A stretch of DNA of 7,661 nucleotides from an uncultured Bacteroidota bacterium (GTDB taxonomy: Bacteria; Bacteroidota; Bacteroidia; NS11-12g; UBA9320): positions 1 to 7,661 of the forward strand of contig CAJXLR010000066.1 of assembly GCA_913056425.1 (NCBI GenBank), written 5' to 3'. This document shows, piece after piece, positions 1-6,433 of the stretch; position 1 is the stretch's first letter, and each line of letters starts with the position of its first letter. The translations under genes and the position numbers were made by a program. Under the pieces are notes generated by a model. It searched no databases. It had not been told where the DNA came from and saw nothing but the letters and a program-made list of their open reading frames with translations.

Positions 1-592
1 TTACGACATCGTTCAAGAAGAACTTTTGTTTCTCGGTGAACGGTTCGAGTTTCATTTTAGTACATATCTTACCTAAAGCAAACACAATACTCTCACTTCT
101 CGTGTAAGACTCAAGGTACTGAACTTCCATGAACCGATTGAATCCGTTCATGAACTTATCAAAGTTATCGAAATCATGCAGCTCGAGAAAATGTTGCATC
201 GTTTTCGTATCGACCTGTCCAAAGTCGGTGTATAAGTTACTAGCCAAACTACCGTTCCTGTTTATGAGGTAATAGTCCATCGTCAATTCAAAAAGTATGT
301 GCGCAATGAACCAGTCTTTCCGAATACCAATATCTTCTGTCCGAATCATTCGAGTGATGTCGGCCATTCCCTCATGGAAGCCTTCCCAAGCATGAAATAT
401 TTTGTCGCTGGCTACGTGCTCCACACAGCCGAGATGAAGCTGTTTCGCTTGTTTTTCTGAGGGCTCTTTACTTCCCAATTTCAGTTTACTCCCGCGAACA
501 AAATTTCGCAGTAAGTCCGGAAAAATGAGTCCCAGATTGTATTCCGGATTGTCTTTTTGGTGGTCGAAATGGTAGTGCGACAAAAAATTCAC
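1..592 (-). CDS. AcpH-like (ACP phosphodiesterase-like) protein, 3' end beyond window
   Basis: No stop codon occurs in this minus-strand frame from about 690 down to the left edge. 197 residues are visible from a GTG at 592-590, and no in-frame ATG precedes that GTG. The first residues, VNFLSHYHFDH, line up with the MNFLAHLHLA-type start of AcpH, which supports GTG. Other matching elements are GLIFPDLLRNFVRG (21-34, compare the GNLLADFVRG region of AcpH), an H59-x3-D63-x3-H67 pattern, and H98/E102/D106 further on, as in the HD-like fold of this family. E. coli AcpH, about 193 residues, removes the phosphopantetheine arm from acyl carrier protein in the cytoplasm. This protein is divergent and more like a Bacteroidota sub-family usually called hypothetical, so the enzymatic role is inferred. 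The reading frame is near full length and should end shortly beyond position 1. Divergent to the DUF4468 gene. Confidence 0.75.
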   Translation of the reverse strand, partial: MNFLSHYHFDHQKDNPEYNLGLIFPDLLRNFVRGSKLKLGSKEPSEKQAKQLHLGCVEHVASDKIFHAWEGFHEGMADITRMIRTEDIGIRKDWFIAHILFELTMDYYLINRNGSLASNLYTDFGQVDTKTMQHFLELHDFDNFDKFMNGFNRFMEVQYLESYTRSESIVFALGKICTKMKLEPFTEKQKFFLNDVV

Positions 593-702
593 GGGGCAAA
601 GGTAATGTCTGCTGAACCACAGCGTTGTCAAAATATATCGCCTTGGAACGCGATATGCATTCTTGGAGTAAATCAAATAAATTGCAACTCAAATAAAAAT
701 CA
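593..702. promoter_or_regulatory. Divergent intergenic region with short inverted repeat
   Basis: This spacer between the AcpH-like GTG start and the DUF4468 ATG must carry promoters for both directions. It contains ATATCG (635-640) and CGATAT (651-656) as a perfect 6-base inverted repeat with a 10-base spacer, which could be an operator. I found no good match to the Bacteroidota -7 element TAnnTTTG. The bases just before the ATG at 703 are A-rich (AAATAAAAATCA), as is common in this phylum. A 6-base inverted repeat in 110 bases could easily arise by chance. Confidence 0.3.
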
Positions 703-1242
703 ATGAAACAACTACATGTACTTATCGCACTTGTACTTTTTGGTGCGACATCAACATCAGCTCAAATACCAATAAATGAAGAATCCGGAAAGGCTGAATA
801 CAAGTATACCGGCGACATCTCAGGACAAACTAGCAGCCAACTCTATGATCGCGCTCACAAATGGATTAATAAATTCTACAAGAACCCGAACGGTGTAATG
901 ACGACCCAGGACAAGGAAAATGGCAAGATCGTTGGCCGGGCTAGATTTAAGCTTTCAAGGATAGAACGGAAGGGACACGTTAACCCAAATGCGGGATTTG
1001 TTTCATACGAAATCACATTACAATTTAAAGATGGGAAGTATAGATATGTGATTGATGGAATTCGTTGGGAGCAACCTTCTTACTACGATGTGAGTGAATG
1101 GACGAATAAAGAACAAACGGGATACGATGAGGCTGAGTTCACGTCGTACATAGAACAGACGACAAAATACTTCGACGAGCTCACTGCCAGTTTGGAGGAG
1201 TATATGAAGGTTGGAGAACCTGAGAAAAAGGACGACTGGTGA
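703..1242 (+). CDS. Secreted DUF4468 domain-containing protein
   Basis: A 179-residue protein. Residues 1-20 form a Sec signal peptide: K2, then a hydrophobic core LIALVLFGA, with likely cleavage after TSA before Q21. Residues about 28-122 resemble DUF4468, a Bacteroidota family predicted to have a TBP-like fold: a beta strand with EYKYTGDISG, an amphipathic helix SQLYDRAHKWINKFY, then strands including IVGRARFKL, SYEITLQFKDGKYRYVI and the ending DGIRW. The C-terminal 55 residues are charged and helical (DELTASLEEYMK) and end in a lysine/aspartate-rich tail. The mature protein should be periplasmic or exported. The biochemical role of the family is unknown to me. Its stop lies 2 bases from the stop of the opposing zinc-ribbon gene, so it is probably transcribed alone. 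Confidence 0.85.
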   Translation: MKQLHVLIALVLFGATSTSAQIPINEESGKAEYKYTGDISGQTSSQLYDRAHKWINKFYKNPNGVMTTQDKENGKIVGRARFKLSRIERKGHVNPNAGFVSYEITLQFKDGKYRYVIDGIRWEQPSYYDVSEWTNKEQTGYDEAEFTSYIEQTTKYFDELTASLEEYMKVGEPEKKDDW

Positions 1243-1257
1243 GACTAAGCTCTCCAG
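1225..1257 (-). terminator. Possible terminator hairpin spanning two convergent stop codons
   Basis: CTGG (1236-1239) pairs with CCAG (1254-1257) and GAG (1241-1243) with CTC (1250-1252), with one T-T mismatch and a six-base loop. On the minus strand a run of five T (complement of 1225-1229) follows six bases after the stem. That would suit termination of the zinc-ribbon gene, although it lies inside the last codons of the DUF4468 gene. The stem is short, so this is tentative. Confidence 0.3.
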
Positions 1258-1421
1258 TAGTACTTACACGTCTTACAACGCATTAGGATATTCTTGAACC
1301 AGTTGGAAGGAATTCCTACATTTACAAGAATCTTTTCGATACGGTCGAGCAAACGGTTACCGGAAACCGGTTTGATTTCGAATTTGTGATGGTGGCAATT
1401 TGGGCAAGCTATGTCTGTCAT
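1245..1421 (-). CDS. Small zinc-ribbon protein (58 aa)
   Basis: The minus-strand ATG at 1421-1419 opens a 58-codon frame ending in TAG at 1247-1245. The product begins MTDIACPNCHHHKFEIK and ends RCKTCKYYWRA. It has two CxxC knuckles, C6-P-N-C9 and C49-K-T-C52, the usual four-cysteine pattern of a zinc ribbon, and three histidines directly after the first knuckle. Between the knuckles are a basic amphipathic stretch (LLDRIEKILVNVGI) and an aromatic WF pair. Paired CxxC knuckles correctly placed near both ends of a 58-residue frame are unlikely by chance, and the frame fills almost all the space between its neighbours. The function is not recognisable: nucleic-acid or protein binding is typical of such ribbons. 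No membrane segment is visible. It is divergent to the VWA/AAA+ operon with 138 bases between the starts. Confidence 0.75.
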   Translation of the reverse strand: MTDIACPNCHHHKFEIKPVSGNRLLDRIEKILVNVGIPSNWFKNILMRCKTCKYYWRA

Positions 1422-1559
1422 GATCTTGAGTATTTTATCTGACCATAAAGATAACGCAGGTTTAGCAGGAAAGATTCATGATATTCAGCATTTTACGTTA
1501 TGATTACAGAGGTGAAAGCCAAAACCAATTCACCCTAAATCTGTTTTCTACATTCAACT
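1422..1559. promoter_or_regulatory. Divergent promoter region between zinc-ribbon gene and VWA/AAA+ operon
   Basis: Two inverted repeats are visible. TTATCT (1435-1440) and AGATAA (1449-1454) have an 8-base spacer. GGTGAA (1511-1516) and TTCACC (1529-1534) have a 12-base spacer. One-mismatch matches to the Bacteroidota -7 element TAnnTTTG are TATCTTTA on the minus strand (1453-1446, about 25 bases before the zinc-ribbon ATG) and TAAATCTG on the plus strand (1536-1543, 16 bases before the VWA ATG). Neither has a convincing -33 TTTG. The GGTGAA/TTCACC repeat sits directly upstream of the plus-strand element, where an operator would be expected. All of this is pattern-based and tentative. Confidence 0.3.
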
Positions 1560-2651
1560 ATGATTGGAGTTCAGTTCAGCAAGTATTTTGATAAGGGGCG
1601 AAACAAAGGTCCTTTCGAGCGCTTGTTCGACCTATTCAAGGAGCTACTTGTTTACACGAGTGGAGATGTGTCAGAAGCTCTGGACTGGCTCAACGAATTG
1701 GATCGAGAATACAACCTAACAGACGATTCATATGGCATGGGTGATTTCATCGAGGATCTAAAGAAAAGAGGCTTCTTGGAGGAGAATGAACCCGGAGTTC
1801 AAACCATGAGTTCAAAGATGGAACAGTCGATCCGAAAGGCTGCTCTCAATGAAATCTTCGGTAAAATTAGAAAGTCTAATGTAGGTAATCACTCGACGCG
1901 ATTTACGGGTAAAGGCGATGAAGTACAACCTGAATTGCGTTCATACAATTTTGGGGATTCACTTGACAAAATTGCCCTCACAGAAAGTTTGCAAAACGCA
2001 CAGATGCGATATGGTGTAGACGACTGGATGCTTTCTGGCGATGATTTACTGGTTCGGGAAACCGACATGAAAACTCAGACCAGCTCGGTTTTGATGATCG
2101 ACATCAGTCACAGCATGATTCTCTATGGAGAGGACCGCATCACACCTGCAAAAAAAGTTGCCATGGCGCTGTCGGAATACATCCGTACAAAATATCCGAA
2201 AGACACGTTGGATATCATTGTTTTTGGAAACGACGCTTGGGAGATCAAAATTAAAGATTTACCGTACTTACAAGTGGGACCGTATCACACGAATACCGTG
2301 GCAGGTTTGCGACTAGCTCAAGATTTGTTAAAGCGAAAGCGAAATCCAAACAAGCAAATATTGATGATTACAGATGGCAAACCGAGTTGTTTGAAAGAAC
2401 CCGGGGGCTATTACAAAAACAGTTTTGGGCTCGATCGAAAAATCGTGAACAAGACGTTAAATGAAGCGACTGCATGTCGCAGACAGAAAATAAATATTAC
2501 CACATTCATGATTGCCCAAGATCCATATCTGCAGCAGTTTATTGCCGAGTTTACGGAAGCTGCAAATGGGAAAGCATTCTATAGTGGATTAAACAATTTG
2601 GGACAGTTTGTAATTCACGACTACGCCCGCAACAAACGAAAAACGAGATAA
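1560..2651 (+). CDS. VWA-domain protein, partner of adjacent AAA+ ATPase
   Basis: A 363-residue cytoplasmic protein with no signal peptide or membrane segment. Residues 1-150 are mostly charged and helical, apparently a linker/partner-binding region, with a short SYNFGDSLDKIAL motif at 128-140. Residues about 174-355 form a von Willebrand A domain with an intact metal-ion-dependent adhesion site: D181-x-S183-x-S185 in VLMIDISHSM, a threonine at 244 or 246 in YHTNT, and T271-D272-G273 in LMITDGKPS. The C-terminal part (INITTFMIAQDPYLQQF) closes the Rossmann fold. The ATG at 1560 has an A-rich leader. The stop is one base from the GTG of the AAA+ gene, so the two are probably translationally coupled. 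This is the layout of AAA+/VWA pairs such as ChlI/ChlD and MoxR/CoxE, in which the VWA protein presents a client to the ATPase. From memory, close relatives occur in several bacterial phyla as uncharacterised VWA proteins. The substrate is unknown. Confidence 0.85.
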   Translation: MIGVQFSKYFDKGRNKGPFERLFDLFKELLVYTSGDVSEALDWLNELDREYNLTDDSYGMGDFIEDLKKRGFLEENEPGVQTMSSKMEQSIRKAALNEIFGKIRKSNVGNHSTRFTGKGDEVQPELRSYNFGDSLDKIALTESLQNAQMRYGVDDWMLSGDDLLVRETDMKTQTSSVLMIDISHSMILYGEDRITPAKKVAMALSEYIRTKYPKDTLDIIVFGNDAWEIKIKDLPYLQVGPYHTNTVAGLRLAQDLLKRKRNPNKQILMITDGKPSCLKEPGGYYKNSFGLDRKIVNKTLNEATACRRQKINITTFMIAQDPYLQQFIAEFTEAANGKAFYSGLNNLGQFVIHDYARNKRKTR

Positions 2652-2652
2652 G

Positions 2653-4107
2653 GTGAAGCAACCTAGCATAAAAACATTAGGAGAGTTAAAGTCTTCCGGC
2701 TACAGTTCACAATCGATAAAAGATGAGCTTCGTGCGAACTTAATTGAACGGCTGCAATCTGGCGAACCAAGCTTTGAAGGAATTTGGGGATACGAGAATA
2801 CCGTAATTCCTGATTTAGAGCGCGCCATTTTGAGTAAGCATAACATTAACATGTTGGGATTACGAGGTCAGGCAAAGACTCGTCTTGCCCGTCAGATGGT
2901 GAATTTGTTGGATGAATATATCCCGGTAGTTGAAGGGTCCGAGCTTAACGATGATCCTCTGAAACCGATTAGCTGGCATGCAAAACAGCTTATTGCAGAA
3001 AAAGGGGATGACACCCCAATCACTTGGTTGCATCGTTCTGATCGATATGTGGAGAAACTTGCTACTCCGGATGTCTCGGTTGCCGACTTAATTGGAGATG
3101 TAGACCCGATCAAAGCGGTAAACGAAAAGCTAAGTTACAACGATGAACGTGTGATTCACTTTGGGATTATTCCACGGGCAAACCGTTGCATTTTTGTAAT
3201 CAATGAAATGCCTGATTTACAGGCCCGGATTCAGGTCGCATTATTCAATATCCTTCAAGAAGGTGATGTCCAAATTAGAGGGTTTAAGTTTCGAATGAAA
3301 CTCGACACCCAATTCGTGTTTACCGCCAACCCAGAGGACTACACGAATCGGGGAAGTATTGTTACTCCGCTCAAGGACCGAATTGGTAGCCAGATTTTGA
3401 CGCACTATCCGAAGACCATTGAGCTTGCAAAGAAAATTACCAAGCAAGAAGCAAAGCATACGTATAATCAGCTTAAACTGGTTGAAATTCCCGAGTTGCT
3501 CAGAGATTTGGTGGAGCAAGTTGTTATGGAAGCTCGTGATAATGAGTACGTAGATCACAAAAGTGGGGTTTCAGCTCGCTTATCTATCACGGCATTGGAA
3601 AACTTAGTGAGTGCAGCAGAACGACGTGGACTGCTCAACAAAGAGAAAAAGACAACAATTAGAATTGGTGACTTACATGGAATCATACCGAGTATTACCG
3701 GTAAGATTGAGATGGTGTATGAAGGCGAGCAAGAAGGGCCGTACAATGTGGCCAACATTCTAATTGGAAAGGCAATCCGTAGTTTGTTCGAGCGCTATCT
3801 GCCGGTAAACGATAGTCGTTCAGATGATTCTGAAGATCCATTTGACAAAATCACGGAGTGGTTTGAATCGGGGAAAAAGCTCGACTTAGAGTTTAATCAG
3901 TCTGATAAACTATTTGCAGCAGCATTGAATAAAGTTCACGGACTTGGAGAGATTGTAGATACCTACATTTCAGACTCTGGGAAAATGGATAAGTATGTCT
4001 GGATGGAATTCGTACTTTACGGCTTAGCTGAGCACTCTCGGTTAAGTAGAAAGTTCTACGAGGAGAAGACCTCGTTCAGTGATTTGCTGGGTGGATATTT
4101 GTCTTAG
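2653..4107 (+). CDS. ChlI/MoxR-like AAA+ ATPase paired with VWA protein
   Basis: A 484-residue protein starting at GTG 2653, one base after the VWA stop. The AAA+ core spans about 40-320. The Walker A region is G69-LRGQ-A74-K75-T76, with alanine in place of the usual last glycine. There is a long insert at about 95-165, as in ChlI-type proteins. Walker B is FVI-N184-E185, with asparagine replacing aspartate but the catalytic glutamate kept. The following helix-strand stretch (QVALFNILQEGDVQIRG, 194-210) and sensor 1 (FTANPEDYTNRG, N226) are typical of the magnesium chelatase I/MoxR clade, with a likely arginine finger in KDR243 and a sensor 2-like SGVSARLS (R309). The C-terminal 130 residues are helical with an acidic stretch near 388-397. 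Databases may label relatives as sigma-54-interacting or magnesium chelatase, but no GAFTGA loop or chelatase context is seen. It likely remodels or activates a client jointly with the VWA protein. The client is unknown. Confidence 0.85.
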   Translation: MKQPSIKTLGELKSSGYSSQSIKDELRANLIERLQSGEPSFEGIWGYENTVIPDLERAILSKHNINMLGLRGQAKTRLARQMVNLLDEYIPVVEGSELNDDPLKPISWHAKQLIAEKGDDTPITWLHRSDRYVEKLATPDVSVADLIGDVDPIKAVNEKLSYNDERVIHFGIIPRANRCIFVINEMPDLQARIQVALFNILQEGDVQIRGFKFRMKLDTQFVFTANPEDYTNRGSIVTPLKDRIGSQILTHYPKTIELAKKITKQEAKHTYNQLKLVEIPELLRDLVEQVVMEARDNEYVDHKSGVSARLSITALENLVSAAERRGLLNKEKKTTIRIGDLHGIIPSITGKIEMVYEGEQEGPYNVANILIGKAIRSLFERYLPVNDSRSDDSEDPFDKITEWFESGKKLDLEFNQSDKLFAAALNKVHGLGEIVDTYISDSGKMDKYVWMEFVLYGLAEHSRLSRKFYEEKTSFSDLLGGYLS

Positions 4108-4292
4108 TACGACTTACCTTCCAACGTTTGGAGAATTGTTTCGGCCGTTGGGATAATGTCTCATAGAAATTCTCACCACAGCGGTTAATTTTCAATGGGG
4201 AAGGGGCTAATTACTGCCCTCGCCATTCCACAGCTCAATTGCAACAAATTTTGGAATCAATCTCCGAACGCAACTATTTACCGAAGAGTCTT
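4108..4292. other. Convergent intergenic spacer, no gene seen
   Basis: These 185 bases between convergent genes hold no open frame longer than about 16 codons that I could find. The first 20 bases include an 18-mer that nearly matches a stretch inside the repeat protein gene (4110-4127 against 5373-5390, 17 of 18). A weak 5-base hairpin (TCCAA 4120-4124, TTGGA 4128-4132) lies just after the ATPase stop, and a longer imperfect hairpin lies at 4194-4227. Confidence 0.5.
4194..4227. terminator. Imperfect hairpin between convergent genes, possible terminator
   Basis: AATGG (4194-4198) pairs with CCATT (4223-4227). After one G-G mismatch, GA (4200-4201) pairs with TC (4220-4221), and after a bulged A, GGG (4203-4205) pairs with CCC (4217-4219). 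The loop is about 11 bases. That gives ten pairs with one mismatch and one bulge. No clear T-run follows on either strand, so a role as a bidirectional terminator is inferred from its place between convergent genes. Confidence 0.3.
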
Positions 4293-6413
4293 CTACTCAC
4301 TTTGTTTTATGAATTTGGTTCGAGCCACATAGTCATCAAACCAAACCTCTAACGTGTAAATACCATCCGGTAGCTCGGAAACGGAAACATAATCACTCAG
4401 ATCATTAATCTCTTCCGTTTTTATTTTTTCACCCGAGATCGAATAAATCACAACTTCTTGAATAGGTGTTTGTGATGTAACCGAGATGATATCGGATGCC
4501 GGATTAGGCGTAAGGTCAAACGTTGGTCGACTTATTTGGTCGACGGATGAGTTACAGGAGTCAGCTTCTACGTATATCTCCTTGCGAGCATCGCACCCAT
4601 TACTATCGGTTGCTTCCACAACCACTTTGGTCTTCTTCTTTTCAAGCACCAAAACCGCAACACGATTGAAACTGGTAGAAATATTCCAACCATAGGTTTT
4701 GAAGCCAGAAGAAGCGTAAGCTGCCACTGTATCGCCAATACACCAGGGCTTTCCTGGAACTATTGTGATATCCAGTTTCTTGGTTGAGCCCGACTTGATG
4801 TAAATGCTATCGCGACATTCGTTACCGTCTCCATCTTTAAAATCGACCCAGTACCAACCTTCTTTCTTCACATAAATATATCGGTCAGATGACCCGGTAC
4901 TCCATTTATAGGATTTGTAACCCGTTGAAGCTAGAAGTTTTACTGAATCACCATCGCAAATTGTAGCTCGAGGCCAAGTTTCAATAATCTCCGGGCATTT
5001 CTTTTTACAGGTATCTTTAACAATAATCTTAACTGTTGTTCTAGACTCGCACCCATTGCTGTCAACCGCCTCAATAACAATTTCTTTCGTTTTTGTTGGA
5101 TAGAAATACGCATAATCTCCTCGATTTCCGGTGTTCCACCAATATGATTTGAAACCACTTGTCAATTCAATTCCCACCTTATCTCCTGGACATACGATCG
5201 GAGGATTTGGGTTTGTGTATGCCTTTAGTGTTTTGCCACCTTTGTTGATGTAAATCGAATCCGTACAGGTGTTCCCCGAAGCATCTGTAGTGGTCAATAC
5301 GTACCATCCTTTTGATGTAACTTTTACTACGCGGTCTTTGCTCCCCGTACTCCATTTATAGGTTTTGTAACCCGACTTTCCTTCCAACGTAACGGTATCC
5401 TTGTCTCCACAGAGGGCCATTTTTGATGCGCCTATCAAATCATCACACGAATCGCAAGTTTTAACTTTTACGCTCATGTCTTCAATGTATTCGCAACCGT
5501 ATTGATCTTTGGCAAAAACCAAATAATTCGTGGTTTTGGAGGGCTTGTCCCAGAAGTATCGATTTGTGTTTCCGTTAGACCATTTGTACGACTGAAAACC
5601 AGCAGAAGCGATTAGTTTCACCGAGTCTCCTTTGCAAATTTCACGCGAAGTCGCTTCAATTTTCAGTGTAAGCGAGCTGCCTTTTATAACTACAGTATCA
5701 TAACAGTGGTTCCCATTCTTGTCGGTAGTTTTAAGGATGTATGTTCCGGCTTTTTTTACGGTTTTGATTCGATTTTTATCGCCGTCGTTCCAGAGGTACG
5801 ATGCGTACCCGGATTTCGCTTCTAGAATTGCTGAATCACTAGTTCCGCAAAGAATACTGTCGGGGTAGGCAGAAACAATGTCTGGGCACGAGCTAGAACC
5901 TGAACAGTTCTTTACCGTGTATTGAATTACGGTTTCCAAGCTACATCCATTGGCGTCCTTTGTTTTTAACGTAATCTTTCCTGATGCCTTTGGCTTTATT
6001 ACCACTCGATTTCCTTTTGCACCGTTGCTCCAAATCATTGATTGAAACTTGTTGCCAACCTCAATAACCAAAGAATCACCTGCACACACGATCCTGTTGG
6101 ATGGGTTGTAGGATAGTTGAGGTTTTGTAGGCGATAACAGGTTTACATAAACCGTATCACCAAATACATTCCCGGATTTATCCGCAGCCGCACAAGCGTA
6201 AGTTCCCCCCTTCGTGACTTTAATGGTGCGTGTAGTTGCACGATTAGACCATTGATATTTTGCGAAACCGGCGGTTGCTGATAATGTAAGGGTGTCCCCA
6301 TCACACAAGTTTATTTTACCACTCGGGCTGATCGCAAATTTTTGAGCAGAGGTGTTAGCTGCAAAGGCTAGCGTAAATAATAGCGCCGCAGCAAATTTTA
6401 GTTTAGCTTGCAT
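4293..6413 (-). CDS. Secreted T9SS cargo protein with eight Ig/PKD-like repeats
   Basis: A 706-residue protein if started at ATG 6413. An in-frame ATG at 6464 would add 17 residues before a good signal peptide and overlap the divergent gene, so 6413 is preferred. Residues 1-23 are a Sec signal peptide (MQAKLKF, then a hydrophobic core, cleavage after TSA). Residues 29-620 hold eight beta-rich units of about 70-75 residues with the pattern C-x-GDS, a GF/GY-x-SY-x-WS strand and a final D-x-x-GN/NG-C. They alternate as four A-B pairs joined by cysteine-bearing linkers (NCSGSSSC, TCDSC, TCKKKC). Residues 631-706 form a type A T9SS sorting domain: LTPNPASDIISV, IYSISGEKI, DGIYTLEV and a final KFIKQ. 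It should be exported to the periplasm by Sec and then through the outer membrane by T9SS, with the sorting domain removed and the protein attached to the surface or released. No catalytic domain is visible, so an adhesin or structural surface role is inferred. Confidence 0.9.
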   Translation of the reverse strand: MQAKLKFAAALLFTLAFAANTSAQKFAISPSGKINLCDGDTLTLSATAGFAKYQWSNRATTRTIKVTKGGTYACAAADKSGNVFGDTVYVNLLSPTKPQLSYNPSNRIVCAGDSLVIEVGNKFQSMIWSNGAKGNRVVIKPKASGKITLKTKDANGCSLETVIQYTVKNCSGSSSCPDIVSAYPDSILCGTSDSAILEAKSGYASYLWNDGDKNRIKTVKKAGTYILKTTDKNGNHCYDTVVIKGSSLTLKIEATSREICKGDSVKLIASAGFQSYKWSNGNTNRYFWDKPSKTTNYLVFAKDQYGCEYIEDMSVKVKTCDSCDDLIGASKMALCGDKDTVTLEGKSGYKTYKWSTGSKDRVVKVTSKGWYVLTTTDASGNTCTDSIYINKGGKTLKAYTNPNPPIVCPGDKVGIELTSGFKSYWWNTGNRGDYAYFYPTKTKEIVIEAVDSNGCESRTTVKIIVKDTCKKKCPEIIETWPRATICDGDSVKLLASTGYKSYKWSTGSSDRYIYVKKEGWYWVDFKDGDGNECRDSIYIKSGSTKKLDITIVPGKPWCIGDTVAAYASSGFKTYGWNISTSFNRVAVLVLEKKKTKVVVEATDSNGCDARKEIYVEADSCNSSVDQISRPTFDLTPNPASDIISVTSQTPIQEVVIYSISGEKIKTEEINDLSDYVSVSELPDGIYTLEVWFDDYVARTKFIKQSE
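4897..4924. repeat. 28-base direct repeat, copy 1 (unit 4A)
   Basis: Matches 5347-5374 at 27 of 28 bases, differing only at 4913 (A) against 5363 (T). The copies are exactly 450 bases apart. It encodes the GY-K-x-Y-K-WSTG strand of an A unit. The match extends beyond what protein conservation needs at third codon positions. Confidence 0.85.
5347..5374. repeat. 28-base direct repeat, copy 2 (unit 3A)
   Basis: Partner of the copy at 4897-4924, with one mismatch over 28 bases. It lies in the third A-B pair of the cargo gene and suggests a recent duplication of the 450-base pair or gene conversion between pairs. Confidence 0.85.
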
Positions 6414-6433
6414 CAGAAATGACTTTTGTTCGA
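6414..6433. promoter_or_regulatory. Very short divergent start region
   Basis: Only about 20 bases separate the preferred starts of the T9SS cargo gene (6413, minus) and the YciI lipoprotein gene (6434, plus), so each promoter must lie inside the other gene's 5' coding sequence. One-mismatch versions of TAnnTTTG are TACATTCG on the minus strand (6438-6431) and TAGTTTAG on the plus strand (6399-6406), both at plausible distances. No clear -33 element accompanies either. If the plus gene starts at GTG 6449 or ATG 6467, the gap is larger. Confidence 0.3.

Larger units (their letters stand above)
4554..6329 (-). repeat. Four tandem A-B pairs of Ig/PKD-like units within the T9SS cargo gene
   Basis: Approximate extents, in protein order: pair 1 at 6329-5904, pair 2 at 5888-5454, pair 3 at 5447-5007, pair 4 at 4997-4554. 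The period is about 150 codons. A units end in D-x-x-GN-x-C-x-D-(S/T)-(I/V)-x-I, for example DASGNTCTDSIYI and DGDGNECRDSIYI. B units end in DSNGC or a close variant followed by charged residues and a strand, then a cysteine linker. The first A unit lacks the cysteine of the GN-x-C motif (it reads GNVFGD). Units 3A and 4A are the most similar (YKTYKWSTGS against YKSYKWSTGS, exactly 150 residues apart). Confidence 0.85.

Noticed and set aside
486..692. Open frame of 68 codons on the minus strand
   Set aside because: It overlaps the AcpH-like frame on the same strand, has no recognisable domain, and the competing frame has a clear family N-terminus and a much longer open run.
3241..3558. 105-codon frame antisense to the AAA+ gene
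   Set aside because: It is a shadow of a strongly supported coding sequence, and its product has no domain, signal or composition suggesting a real protein.
2653..4107. AAA+ protein as a sigma-54 activator
   Set aside because: No GAFTGA loop, receiver or helix-turn-helix domain is visible; the ChlI/MoxR-type sensor region and VWA partner point elsewhere.
4554..6329. Regular repeats as a CRISPR array
   Set aside because: The repeats are 450 bases apart, lie in one open reading frame and encode conserved protein motifs.
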